From Diploscapter coronatus (Eukaryota; Nematoda; Chromadorea; Rhabditida; Rhabditidae): 64,000 nucleotides of DNA. Every line of letters starts with the position of its first letter. The first letter of the stretch is position 1. The stretch is taken from contig OZ038422.1 in assembly GCA_964036155.1 (NCBI GenBank), forward strand, positions 65,557,201-65,621,200. Reading direction: 5' to 3'. Below, piece after piece: positions 1-11,300 of the stretch. The notes below the pieces were generated by a model. It was not told the origin of the DNA, searched no databases, and saw only the letters and a list, made by a program, of their open reading frames with translations. The position numbers and the translations under genes were made by a program.

Positions 1-1967
1 ACGGTCGTCTGGCCTTGGGAAAACTGAAACGCAATCGCTTTTGAAGGGAGTTTTTTATCTCCTACGGATGCGAAGTAAACATAAAGCACACGAAAGTAGG
101 ACGTAGCAACGAATTCAACGAACTTGTTTATCACATGTCGGGTTGAAAGAGAAAAAAAAACGAAAAATGGGAAGATATCAGTTATTCGAGGGAGGCTGCA
201 CGTAACTACATGATCAAAGACGAGATGCAACGGAAATAGATCGAGAGAATGATCTTAGATATTTAGAAAAATGAACTTAGGATCCTGGAAAATGATAAAT
301 TTGCAAGATCGTCATCAGGAGGAGCTTCGAAATTTTTCAAATTCTAAAAAGATTGAAACTCAGAAGTCCTTTAATCACGGTTAAAGGAATCAGATGCACC
401 TTTTGCTGCTAATTTTAGCATCTCACAATGACGAATAATTATCAATGATTTGAAAGAATGCTATTTTTGATTATTATACATCTCATTAAGGAAGGCTAGT
501 CAAAATTGAGAAATTGAAAAATACGTATGGGTAAGTAAAATCGACGAATATTCAAGAATTCGTTAATGTGACTGCGAGATAACCCTTTATATACTTGGGG
601 ATTTTCTCAGCAAATCAATCATGTAAATAAAAACGCGTCATGTTCGGCGAATGACCTGCAGCTAGTGGCTGCTGACTGCTAGTGGAAATGGGGAATAACC
701 TTGATCTATAAATGGAGAAGGACAGAATAGATCAGCACCATCTGCGTCACCCATTGAAGATATCTCAAACGATATGCCTGACCTATCTTTTTATCACTGG
801 GTCGGATTTTCTATAGCCTCCCATATCGATACCCTTCCATAAAATGATAGATCTGCATCATATGCATAGATTCATACATTTGTCATTAGTGATGCAGGAT
901 TTCTTACATCACCTGAAAATTGAATGATCAAAAAACTAACTCACTTGTCAGATTTCTACAATATTGAAAGTTTATTCATTCTTCCTTTTACCAGTCAATA
1001 TTTTTGAGTTCAATAACAAGTTTGTCTAATTATTACGAGAATCTTGGATTTCTTGTAAAATCTGAAACTTCTCATCAATGATGTAGCTCTTTACATCATC
1101 TGAATGTGAATCTGAAACTTAATGATCAAGAAACTAGCACAACCTATTCGATTTACTATAGGACATTTGCACTACTACTACATTGATCGCCCTTAAAAGG
1201 TACTTTTCATTTAAAAATATTTAATTGGTAAGGTGAACTGATGATTCATTGTGATAATGTCAAAGACGTGGATGTGAGGCATCAATATTTGAATAAATGA
1301 TTGTAAAGTAAATTCATACTCTCCTCCCAAATCGACGAGGCCTTTGTCGATGTGGGAAGTGAGTATTTTAATCAAACATTATGCACCCACGAATTAGAAT
1401 CTTCAGAACAGTGCGTATGAATCATCATTTGAATCACTTTTCAGATCTAGTTTTTCTTATGCTAAATTCTATGGAAATTATAGCTTTATTCCGAGATTTT
1501 CAGAGGAAATTGAGCAATGGCACGATGTGCGTAAAATAACAAGTGAATAAGATACAGCAGAATAACACGGCAAAAAAGTGCAACATTGCACAGATATGTA
1601 CAAATGGCACACCCTCGCTCCAGAATTGGCAAACCCAGAACTGTCCGATTCAGAGCTTTTTTGTGAATAGGATCTCCTTGCTGGAATAACAAAAAGTTCT
1701 GGATCGGGGGTGTCCCTTCTAGTATATACAATTAAAAAACTCGTATATACAAACGGCGATATCGTATAATGGAAAGACATTTCTGACCCCGAAACAAGTT
1801 GGATGTACATAAAAGTTGAGCAAAACAGGCGTGTGCGCGGGACGGTATACCATAAATTGATAAAAAAAATTGTATTCCTAAATTTGAACAATCTAAGTTC
1901 GACTAGAATAAAACGAGCTCACGTTTTACACAATAATTTGATCCTTGTCCATTCATTATTTCAGTAT
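1..1967. other. Intergenic, no gene seen
   Basis: No exon chain with splice sites could be built on either strand. Open frames of 80-137 codons between 1478 and 2054 overlap on both strands and resemble no protein I know. The stretch contains a diverged direct repeat (about 881-955 against 1073-1150), reported separately. Its right edge is the 3' end of the CX/Shisa-like gene, so part of it is probably that gene's 3' UTR and downstream flank. Confidence 0.6.
881..1150. repeat. Diverged direct repeat, two units
   Basis: A unit at about 881-955 (gtgatgcagg, then ttacatcacctga, then aatgatcaaaaaacta) recurs at about 1073-1150 (atgatgtagc, ttacatcatctga, aatgatcaagaaacta). The spacing is about 190 bp. 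It looks like an old tandem duplication in non-coding DNA. No terminal inverted repeats were seen. Confidence 0.45.
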
Positions 1968-4900
1968 CTAACATTCATTTTGAGATTTCTGGATCAGAGA
2001 TTTGCCTTCATCAGATTCCGCTACGGAAGTTTCAATAGTTTCAGAGCAATCTGATCGTTGTCCCTTCTTTTTGAATTTATCTTTGATTATTCGAATCAAT
2101 CCAAACACCATCACAAACGGACTAGATAAGCATGTTAGTAATCTTGATTTGGATGGTTTCTCCGTATAGTCAGTCCTGAAATAGAAAAATATGAAAATGG
2201 AGATAATCGTATTTCTACGATATGATGAACATTTCATTCAAAGAAAAATTGAAAATCGTAATTGGAACTATTTATTACACGCTATGCATAAAATTACTTA
2301 TAGCAGATCGAGGATAGGAATAATCTGTTAATGCATAATTAAATCGAATAGTTATCATTTTTCTAGAAAACTACTTGTTTTAAAATTGAGATACAGTGCC
2401 GCTCAAAAGTCTTAGGAGTTTTGAATTTTTGGCATAATTTTTTTATGGTGCAACGAAATTCCAAAAACTTTTTTTTGTTTGATAGCCCATCGAAATACCT
2501 TTCAAACGATACCATACATGTGCCCGCTGTTTACTCCGTACTAAAGTTATTTACGGATTTGTAAATTTGCCCGCTCAAAAGTCTTGGGAGTAAAAGGAAT
2601 TTCGAAAGAAAAAAAATCTTTTTGAATGGAAATGGAAAAGAAGATTTTCCAAATGGTTAGGAATGATTAATACTTGGTCGAGTAACCCTTAGCTCTCTCG
2701 ACCTCATAGCAGCAGTCAAGTATCGAAGCAATAAGACGATCAATAGTGCGCCGGTCTATTTTGCACTATTCCTTCTGAAGGATCGCGAATTTTTCATCGG
2801 CATTTCGAGTCGGAATGCCTCCTGTTCGCTTTTTGAGCTCTTGCCAGAGGTGCTCTATTGGATTTAGGTCCGGGCTTTGCGAAGGTCAAGACAAAACCTT
2901 CACTTTTTAACCTTGAACAATTTCTGAAGAAATGCCGACCTATGCTTCGGACCATTATTCGGCTGATATATCCAACCAGCAGGCATATTTCTCTTTGCAA
3001 GTGGAAACATCTACTTCTTTAAGATGTCAGCATAAATCTGAGTATCCATTCTACCATCAATTCTGACCAGAGGACCGACGCCAGATATACTGAAACATCC
3101 CCATACAGTGATAGATTTACCACCGTGCTTGACGGGGGGAATCTGATATTTGGGATCATTTCTAATGCCAGCTGGACGCCTGACCCACTGTCTCTCATCA
3201 CTTCCAAATGAATTAAATTTACTCTCGTCACTCCAAAGGATTCTAGACCACTGCGCACGAAACCACACCTTATGTTTTTTCGTCCACACTTTACAGTCGG
3301 TCTTATTCTTTTTGGAAATCAAAGCTTTTCTGACCCCAACTATTCCATTCAACCCGGAAGAAGCCAAACGACGTTTCACAGTGTTAAAAGAAATTTTTGG
3401 ACCGTTTGGAGTGAAAATGTTGGAAAGAATTTGACGTGCAGTTAATTTTGAGTTTCGCTTAGAAGCGATAAAAATATCCCTATCAACACGAGGAGTGGTT
3501 CTTTTCGGTCGACTTGATTTCAGCTTGTTTCCCAGACTTCGACCCTTCATTGGGTTAGTGGTTCAACGGGATACAGACTGCAGAGAGATTTTGAAGACGT
3601 CGGAAGCTTCAATTTTCGAGTGCCCATCAGCGACGAACCTGACGACCCTCTTATTCAGATTGGCATCATAATAGTCGTGACAAACCATCGAGAATAGAAG
3701 CAGAATAACAAAAATAAACATAAATTTGCCAAATCAAAACAAAAAAGCACGAAATAAAATCGAAAACAAACAACTCCCAAGACTTTTGAGCGGCACTGTA
3801 GGTGATTTTTTTTTTTTTTTTTCATTTTTTAGTTTTCATCCAAGGCGTAATGAATGAAGCTTCCGCTACGCAACCCATCGAGTCAGCGTATCGTTAATTT
3901 AACATAGTCAGTTACTAATGTTAAATTTTCATAAGTAAACAATTTGATCTAACATAAATCTTACTCTTTGCAGCAGCAGCACCAGCAGCAGATCAGACAT
4001 ATGCACGATATGAGGCTTAGCATGAAAAAAGCAACGATGTACGCGGGTATCACCTAGAATGTCGCATTTAATGTCATTCAAAATATGCAGTTCAGGCAAA
4101 CTCAACAAAACGAATGTAGTAATCCCTTCATTCAGCCTCGTTAATTGAATTAATCTATCAAAAAATTAATCCCATTTTAAAAATCGATCCTACCTGTATC
4201 CGCACGCAACAATCAGACATTCCACAACATTCATAATAGTATATTAAATTTGATGGACCTAAATTTTGATTTTAAGATAAATTTTTAACATGGCGATTTT
4301 GATTCCTTGCGAATTTGAAGGTGGAAAAAGAGCATGCTAAATTAAGATATCTTTCCTTCGTTCGTACTATTTCTCTTATGGTCGCGAAGAATTCAAATAT
4401 CTTTTATTAATATTTCGATTATTATTTTATGCATGCTCATGCAACTATTATACTTAGTGCCTGCAAGTATTTAGCGAAACTGAAGAGATAGCGTTTTAAA
4501 ACCTATGCTATTAAATCGGGCCTGTTTTGGGAAGCAATGAGCAGGTTTTCTTTTTTTTAAACCGATACTCCTATAAAATGGTGTATTGGGTACTTTTAAA
4601 AATAGTAACCTCCAAACAGATTGTCGTGGCTCATAGACAAAACTGATATCTCTTGCTATCTTTTTTCTTTTCTTCATACTATTTCTTGGGAAAGCTGGTG
4701 TATTTTTCTAGCCAGTGTCCGGGCGACTTTTTCTATGAACCACGACAATCTGTTTGAAGGTTGCTATTTTCAAAAGTACGCAATATACAATTTCTGATAG
4801 GACTATCGGTTTGGGAAAAGAAAAACTGCTCATTGCTTCCCAAAACAGATCCGATTTAATGGCATAGGTTTTAAGAGTAAATGTCAAGAAAAACCAAAGT

Positions 4901-6906
4901 CTTAACAAAGGGGCATAAACAGGGGTCCGTCGATTTGGCTGATTTTCACATATTTTGTTCAGTTTTTCACGCTGATTCTCATGGTGTGATTTATTTTTCA
5001 TAAAAACTATCGTATGCAGGATTACGGTAGCTTGAAATTTTGAGAAATCCGACCTCGAGAAAAAATTCATAACTTTATTATTTGTGGACTAAATTGAACG
5101 ATTCTTTCTTTATTGGATAGCCCATGAAAAACTCTACAAATAATGTAACTACGACAACCTGCTACGATCAAAAACTTCCCGCCAAAAATTTAATTTCCGA
5201 AAATGCGACCCTGGCCGGCGACGGGTTTTTCGCGATTTTGACCCCATCGATGTCTTGGGGAACCGGCTGGAAATGGGCTTATTTTATAGAGAATTTAATT
5301 CTGAATAAAAATCTGTAACTTTTTCGAAAAAAAAAAAGTGTGGATCCTGGGGTCAAATAACTCGCCGAATGCATAAAATTAGGGTGATTTTTATGAAAGA
5401 AAATTTCAAAAATTCATATCTCCCTGTGTGTGCACATTCTAGAATAAGTTCTGGAACAAAAGTTGATCAACTTGAAGAGTTCTACAAGATTTCATAGAAA
5501 ACTCCGACGTTAACTCACATTACCCTTGTAAACACAGTACGGGTATATAGGGTAACTTTTTCCCGCCAAAAATAATTTTTAAAATTTCCTTGTTATTTTT
5601 ACTTTATTCTACTACTCAAGATCTACAAAATAAAAAAAATAATTATGAAATTTAGCCTGATACACAGGGAGATATGATTTTTTGAAATTTCCTGTCAAAC
5701 GGCACTTTGTAATAATTGGTCATTGAACTTCAAAAAATTCTGGAGCTCACACGAATGTGAATCTGAGGTCAGTCCTCGAATGAAAGTTGTTCACCATGTC
5801 CATCTGCACAACATACTGGAAGTACGAATTTTTCCAACGTCATTTACGTGTAAACCCAGTACGGGTATATAGGGTAACTTCGGGTAATTTTTTCCCGATA
5901 AAATTAACTTCTAAAAATTTTATTTTTATTTTTGCTATATTCCCCTCGACAAGATCTACAAAATAAAAGAATAACCATGAAATTTGGTGTGAAATACAAG
6001 GAGATATGAATTTTTGAAATTTTCTTTCATAAAAATCACCCTAATTTTATGCATTCGGCGAGTTATTTGACCCCAGGATCCACACTTTTTTTTTCGAAAA
6101 AGTTACATATTTTTATTCAGAATTAAATTCTCTATAAAATAAGGCCATTTCCAGCCGGTATCCCAAGACATCGATGGGGTCAAAATCGCGAAAAACCGTC
6201 GCCGGCCAGGGTCGCATTTTCGGAAATTAAATTTTTGGCGGGAAGTTTTTGATCGTAGCAGGTTGTCGTAGTTACATTATTTGTAGAGTTTTTCATGGGC
6301 TATCCAATAAAGAAAGAATCGTTCAATTTAGTCCACAAATAATAAAGTTATGAATTTTTTCTCGAGGTCGGATTTCTCAAAATTTCAAGCTACCGTAATC
6401 CTGCATACGATAGTTTTTATGAAAAATAAATCACACCATGAGAATCAGCGTGAAAAACTGAACAAAATATGTGAAAATCAGCCAAATCGACGGACCCCTG
6501 TTTATACTGACTTTGGTCCTTACTGACATTCACTCTTAAGTTCTATCTTCAATTTCGCTAAATACTTGCGGACCCTATTCCAGTTTACCATAAGGTCTTT
6601 CTACGCTACATTTCTAAGCCGAATGATGAATTAATTCTGAAGCAAGTATGTTTATAAGATGATACGGTAAATCTTTCATGTAGTGAAGTGCGGTGCGGTG
6701 TGGTGCGTCAATTTATTGCATCATCAACGTCCCTGCTTTGAAGCTTCCTTACATTTATTGGTGGGGCAATCGACTCCAGGCTTCAGCCATCCATTATCCT
6801 CTGATTTCGATGATCGCTCATGTCTTTGGTGAATTATATGCGATCCAATTGCAGTTATCAATGCCGAGAAAATTACAATTCTACATACGGTTGGTTTAAA
6901 TGGCAT
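1968..6906 (-). CDS. CX/Shisa-like Cys-rich single-pass membrane protein
   Basis: Four coding exons on the minus strand: 6753-6906, 4194-4258, 3965-4053 and 1968-2175. They have consistent phases (1, 0, 2) and sum to 516 nt, 171 aa. The N-terminus MPFKPTVCRIVIFSALITAI is a good signal peptide. Around residues 48-75 is a compact cysteine cluster (DCPTNKCP, then YYYECCGMSDCC), followed at once by a transmembrane helix (VIPAYIVAFFMLSLISCICL) and a cytosolic Cys block ending in WCCCC. A basic/Ser-rich tail follows. This order, a CC-x4-CC type ectodomain next to a membrane helix, is typical of nematode CX-module and Shisa-like proteins; the biochemical role is unknown. The start at 6906 follows a splice acceptor (aacttcag), so trans-splicing is likely. 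An upstream in-frame ATG at 7008 would add a second hydrophobic segment and is less likely. Both large introns are packed with mobile elements. Confidence 0.72.
2394..3798 (-). mobile_element. Tc1/mariner-type transposon, 1405 bp, inactive
   Basis: The terminal inverted repeats are about 27 bp, beginning cagtgccgctcaaaagtctt, and differ at one base between the ends. TA dinucleotides flank both ends (2392-2393 and 3799-3800), the usual Tc1/mariner target duplication. A further 20-bp match to the terminal repeat (ccgctcaaaagtcttgggag) lies inside the left end at 2571-2590, in the same orientation as the left terminus. This resembles the internal transposase-binding sites of IR/DR elements. No matching internal copy was found near the right end. 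The element encodes a broken transposase on the minus strand and sits in the last intron of the CX/Shisa-like gene. Confidence 0.93.
2667..3688 (-). pseudogene. Tc1-like DDE transposase remnant
   Basis: The reading frame starts at 3688 with a helix-turn-helix-like region (RVVRFVADGHSKIEASDVFK). It contains the Tc1 catalytic-domain signatures WSDESKFNSFGSDERQWVRRP (about 3250-3190) and HGGKSITVWGCFS, and later QSPDLNPIEHLWQELKKR (about 2880-2825). It is not functional as read. In-frame stops occur at 3563-3565 (TGA), 3011-3013 (TAG), 2886-2888 (TGA) and 2766-2768 (TAG), and there is a frameshift in an oligo-A run near 2905. The second catalytic Asp region, normally DNDPKH, reads NNGPKH. An open stretch of 179 codons survives at 3011-3550. 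Confidence 0.92.
4500..4870. mobile_element. TTAA-flanked MITE, piggyBac-type target, 371 bp
   Basis: The element begins aacctatgc and ends gcataggtt. Its two halves are long imperfect inverted copies: 4500-4640 pairs with 4727-4870. It is flanked by TTAA on both sides (4496-4499 and 4871-4874). The uninserted right arm of the surrounding foldback element, at about 6530-6555, carries one TTAA at the equivalent point, giving a natural empty site. TTAA duplication is characteristic of piggyBac-family transposition. The element has no coding capacity, so it would be a non-autonomous passenger. Its centre is related to the MITE at 23605-23755. Confidence 0.85.
5530..6020. repeat. Internal direct repeat of the foldback spacer
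   Basis: The segment about 5530-5700 (cagtacgggtatatagggtaact ... gatctacaaaataaa ... gggagatatga) recurs in the same orientation at about 5850-6020. Small insertions and substitutions separate the copies. The end of each unit also matches the inner end of the foldback arms, so the spacer seems to have grown by duplication of arm-proximal DNA. Confidence 0.75.
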
Positions 6907-7286
6907 GAACGCTCGCGTATCACTCATGCTGAAGTTGGATGAGTCGTTTTCGCCAATTAACCAACCTAAATACAATAGACAATATAATAATATTAATTTA
7001 AATGACAAAGCCGTCGCATACTGTTCAAAGCAGAGGCGATGGTGCGAGCCGCGAGTGAAAATAGTGTAGCAAGAGAAGAGAGAGCGAGAAGATCAGAGAC
7101 CAGAGCCAACGAAAGGCCTCGCACCTTCCCTTTTTCCGTCAGGGAGAGAGAGGATTTATTTACAATGGAGGATATCAATAATTATAAACAAAAAGGGGGA
7201 CGGTCATTGCGCACCGAAATCTTTGGTGCGTAATGCCATATACCCAACGAAAACGAATAATGTGTACACAAGTTCTCTCAGAAAAA

Positions 7287-7370
7287 TTGACCGGGACGAA
7301 TGGCAGTGTGATAGCCCCCCGTCTTCCGAGCGGTAGCCGGGGGCTATCACACTGCCATTCATCCGGTCAA
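7287..7370. repeat. Near-perfect hairpin, 33-bp stem
   Basis: The arms ttgaccgggacgaatggcag... and its complement ...ctgccattcatccggtcaa pair over about 33 bp, with a mismatch or bulge near the outer end and a loop of about 18 bases. It is GC-rich compared with its surroundings. It may be a very short MITE, or a structured transcript from the promoter region of either neighbour. No internal coding capacity. Confidence 0.8.
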
Positions 7371-7775
7371 TTCTTTGCTAGTTAGCGTTCACCATACTTA
7401 AACATGCGAATTGCGAACATTATTTTATTAAATTGGAAAAGATTTCATATTTGATAAAATGTTCGATTATCTGATGAACGCTGAAATATATTATGAACGC
7501 GCTATTTATAGTCTTGCGAATTAAGACATGTGAATCATTCTTTCTCTTATCTGATAAATTCAAATTTAGAAAGTTTAATAAAATAATAATAATGATAGGC
7601 GTCTAAAGATTTTGGCTCAGTGATATTAAAACTAAAATTCGTCAATTGAATGCAAACAAATTTATTTCTTATACGGTCTTCTTATCAGCTCTATAGCAGT
7701 TAACAGGGCCCACTTCACATTAATATCAGTTATAGAGCAGACTATTTGAAAAAGCAAACCATGAGCATCTAAAAT

Positions 7776-7788
7776 TTCGAGAAAATTC
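7776..7788 (+). promoter_or_regulatory. Candidate heat-shock element upstream of Hsp70-like gene
   Basis: The sequence TTCgaGAAaaTTC is three perfect alternating nGAAn units, the consensus for a trimeric heat-shock factor site. It lies 576 bp upstream of the Hsp70-like start codon. In AT-rich DNA such a site can arise by chance, but its position before an Hsp70-family gene makes a role plausible. Confidence 0.45.
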
Positions 7789-8363
7789 TACGTATAAGTG
7801 ACTTTAACAACTCATTCAGATGAACATAATTTCATAAGTCAATCAATCAATTCTTCAATTAGTTTGATTTATTATTCAGGAATTTTATTGATTTACATTA
7901 TTTATGATTTTGGAGATTTTACATGCCATTTAAAAGTCATGCATTTATCGTTGCTTTGAAACTCGAATTTAACATCATTCAACAGCTTTTCAAGCTCAGA
8001 TCGAATGATTTCCTATTCAAATTTTAAATTTCCTTTCAGAATATTAGTCTGTCCCTAATAATCAGCAGGTTTAGTTTTCAATCTTCTTTTAGCTTTACTG
8101 TTGTCAAGTCATAAGTTTTTTTTCTTTCTGATAACGTTAAACTTTTACAATTCGTTAGAATGAGCAATGTTATGCGGCTAAATGTTCGATAAACGCCCAA
8201 TTTCCAAAATGTATTTTCCCGCATTTTCAATTTTTAACCCCAAATATGGTCTTCAACTTTTATGAAAATACTTTCTTTTATTTTATAATTCTCGTCATTT
8301 ATGATTTTTGTTTGTCATTCAATTTATCCTTTAATAAGTAAAAATTTAGGTTTGATAAGAGAA

Positions 8364-11300
8364 ATGGAAGAGGAAGTGATTGGGATCGATTTGGGAACGA
8401 CCTACTCATGCGCGGCCTACGTTGATGAAAATGGGGCGCCGAAAATCATCGTTAATAGTTTCGGTCTGATTTATCAACAAATAATCAATCACATACAAAT
8501 ACATTCCTTCAAACCCACTTGAATATTTTCTTTATTTGCACTATATCTTGTCACAGCCAATGACGAAGCGATAAATAAGCGATTAGATAGTTATCGTTAA
8601 TAGCTTCAGTTAGGCTTTAAAATCAATAATCCGAACGATTTTTACCCACGCAATATGTATTTTAAATGATCATATGATTCTGATGCAATCAATGAAAATG
8701 AACGTAATAAGTCAGTGAAAACTCATCATTAATAGCTTTGGTTAGGTTTAAAGATCAATAGAAATTTAGATAAACGTCATTTTTTTTTTCTAATTTTACG
8801 TCATGATATTTCTTTCGAATGCCTTATAAATATCGACACAATCAATAATGTCACTTGATAGCATGTCATTTGAACGTTAGGGAATGACATGAAAGAATCG
8901 ATAAAATAGCGTATTACGCAATCCTTTTGATATGATTTCGGAATAAATATTGCAATATGTGAAAATTTCAAAATATCATGAAATTTAACAATAAGTATTA
9001 TTTTGTTAGGAACATGCACGACTCCTTCCGTAGTGGCATATGATAATGAAGGGAAGGTTCTGGTTGGAGAAGCTGCGTTGCAATCCGCTGTTGATCCGAA
9101 GAACATTGTTTATGGTACACAAATAGTTTTAAAAACCAATAAATATCAATTTTTCTAGATTCGAAAAGAATGATCGGTCGACAATTTATCGACAAGCCGA
9201 TTCAAGATGATATGAAATTGTGGCCTTTCAAAGTCGTGGATCAAATGGTGAATTGAAAGTTTTATAAAAATGTAAACGTAAATGCATTCGTAGTAATAGA
9301 TGATTAAGTTTCAAACTGAAATGCAAGTAAAATTGACCGCTCTAATAAAATTTAATTCTATGCTGACATTTAAGGGCAAGCCACACGTAGAACTCAACAT
9401 TGATGGACAAGAAAAACTAGTCGCACCAGAAGAGGTTTCCGCGGAAATCCTGAAAGAAATCAGAGGAAACGCTGAAGTGAGTCATATGCAATATTTCAAA
9501 ATCGCGATCATAAAAAACATAATTCTTCCAAAACACAAAATGATAAGACGATTTTATCATTAAGTCGAGCTAAAAATGGTATTATAGCTATTTTAGAACT
9601 TCCTCATGATATAAACAACTTGCACAATCCAACATTATATTTCATAAAATTGTTTGTAGCATTCCAAAAAAGTAATTGGAAGAGTTCATGAAATGCAAAA
9701 AATGGATGACAATATTTTAGCAATATTAGACCAAGAAAGTTTAAGACAGCAAACATACATCAAATGCTAAAATTATTAAATTAAATTCAGCATTCGCTGG
9801 GAAAGAAAATATCCAGGGCTGTGATCACTGTCCCTGCCTACTTTGACAACAAGCAGCGTCAGGAGACGATGAACGCCGCCGAAAAAGCCGGACTGACTGT
9901 GCTTCGTCTAGTCAGTGAGCCGACGGCCGCTGCAATTGCCTACAATCTGTCGAACCAAATCGACGACAACATTTTGATCTACGATTTGGGAGGGGGTAAA
10001 ATTTTACTCGCCATGAAAATTTATCTTGAAAATGCATGGGCTAATGTTGGCCTTAGAAAATTTCTGCTCATCCTATGTCGCGAAAAATGTTTTAAAATTT
10101 GAAGTTTGAAAACTATTCCAATCTTTTTAATTTAGGCACCTTCGACGTTTCCATCGTCAAGAGCCATCCAGGGAAGAAGCTTCTTGTACTAGCTATTCAG
10201 GGACACACTCATTTGGGTCAAAGCTTCGGATTAATAATTGAAAACAAGTCTCGAATTTTAGGCGGTCAAGATTTCGACCAAGGCATCATGGAGTATGCAC
10301 TCGAAGAATTCAAGGGCGAAGGCAAGAGTTTCCCTGAAGACCAACCTAAGGCAATGAAACGACTTCGTACTGCTTGCATGGAGGCAAAACACAAGTTGAC
10401 TTTTCAGGATAAACCTTATGAAATCCAGGTAGAAATTTTGGGAGAGCAAATTAAGGAAAACTATAAATTACTGTTTGCTAGTTTTGTTTCGTAAACCCAC
10501 TAAAAATCGTTAGTCAGCCATATGATGTGTATTAATTTTTATCACTCAGATCGAATGCGAAGGCGTCGTTTACGCCTGTATGCTCACAAAGGAGAAACTA
10601 GAAGAAATCTGCGGTCCGAAAATTCGAGGCACTTTGGACGTGGTCGATCAAGCCTTAAAAATGGCAGAATTGAAGGAGGATCAAATAAAATATGTGGTAG
10701 GTTTCAAATTATTCCAGTACTAATAATAGCAGCAAATTTGATTTCATTTAGTCATTTTCGATAATCTTGGATTTATTTATTAGAAATAAAAAAAATCGGT
10801 TATTATGGAAGAATGCTGACACTTAATTTTAGCTTCTCATCGGTGGGTCGACTCGAATTCCCCTCGTCCAAAATTTGTTGAAGGAGAAATTTGGCGGTGA
10901 GCACAAAATGCTGCACGGAATCAACCCCGACCACGCTGTGGCGCATGGAGCAGCTATTTACGCACACATGCTGAAAAAAGTAGCTCCTGTAAGAAACCTT
11001 CAGAAACAGCGATTTGGATTTTGCGCAACTTTTCTACGTAGAGACTTCGTCGCTTGTTTTGGCTAGGCGAGAATAGGATATCCTTTGCCTACATAATTTC
11101 TTAGGATGCGACGAAGGTTTTAGGTGGCGAACTTACGGAAAATTCAAGTTGCCTCAAAAACCAGAGGAGAGAAAATTTTAGGAGCCGAAGCCTCGCATCA
11201 AAGACCCAGAAACTAAACCGGCAACCACAATTTTAGCACCTGTTCCACCTCCTCGTCAAAGTTCTGCGTTACAATTAGAGGTCCAAGACATCATTCCATT

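Larger units (their letters stand above)
4458..6574. mobile_element. Foldback element, about 2.1 kb, with long inverted arms
   Basis: The left arm (about 4458-5430) is repeated in inverted orientation at about 5990-6574. The match starts at the outer ends (tgcaagtatttagcg / cgctaaatacttgcg) and runs through several hundred base pairs of nearly identical sequence; for example, 5120-5330 matches the complement of 6060-6310. The left arm is longer only because a separate TTAA-flanked MITE (4500-4870) is inserted in it. The central spacer holds a direct repeat of about 170 bp. No transposase is encoded. The element fills the first large intron of the CX/Shisa-like gene. Open frames inside the arms (for example 5124-5318) have mirror copies and match no protein I know. 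Confidence 0.85.
7007..8363. other. Shared upstream region between divergent genes
   Basis: This lies between the start of the CX/Shisa-like gene (minus) and the Hsp70-like gene (plus), so it probably holds both promoters. It contains a purine-rich GC-richer patch at 7035-7160, a long hairpin at 7287-7370 and a three-unit heat-shock element at 7776-7788. Just before the Hsp70 ATG is a splice acceptor (aaaatttag, ending 8349), which could be a trans-splice site. The short open frames here show no recognisable product. Confidence 0.6.

Noticed and set aside
5124..5318. 64-codon open frame in the foldback arm
   Set aside because: Has a mirror copy in the other arm and no family resemblance; best explained as repeat sequence.
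6724..7008. Longer first exon of the CX/Shisa-like gene starting at 7008
   Set aside because: Would put a second hydrophobic segment after a first signal peptide; the start at 6906 gives one clean signal peptide after a splice acceptor. Not fully excluded.
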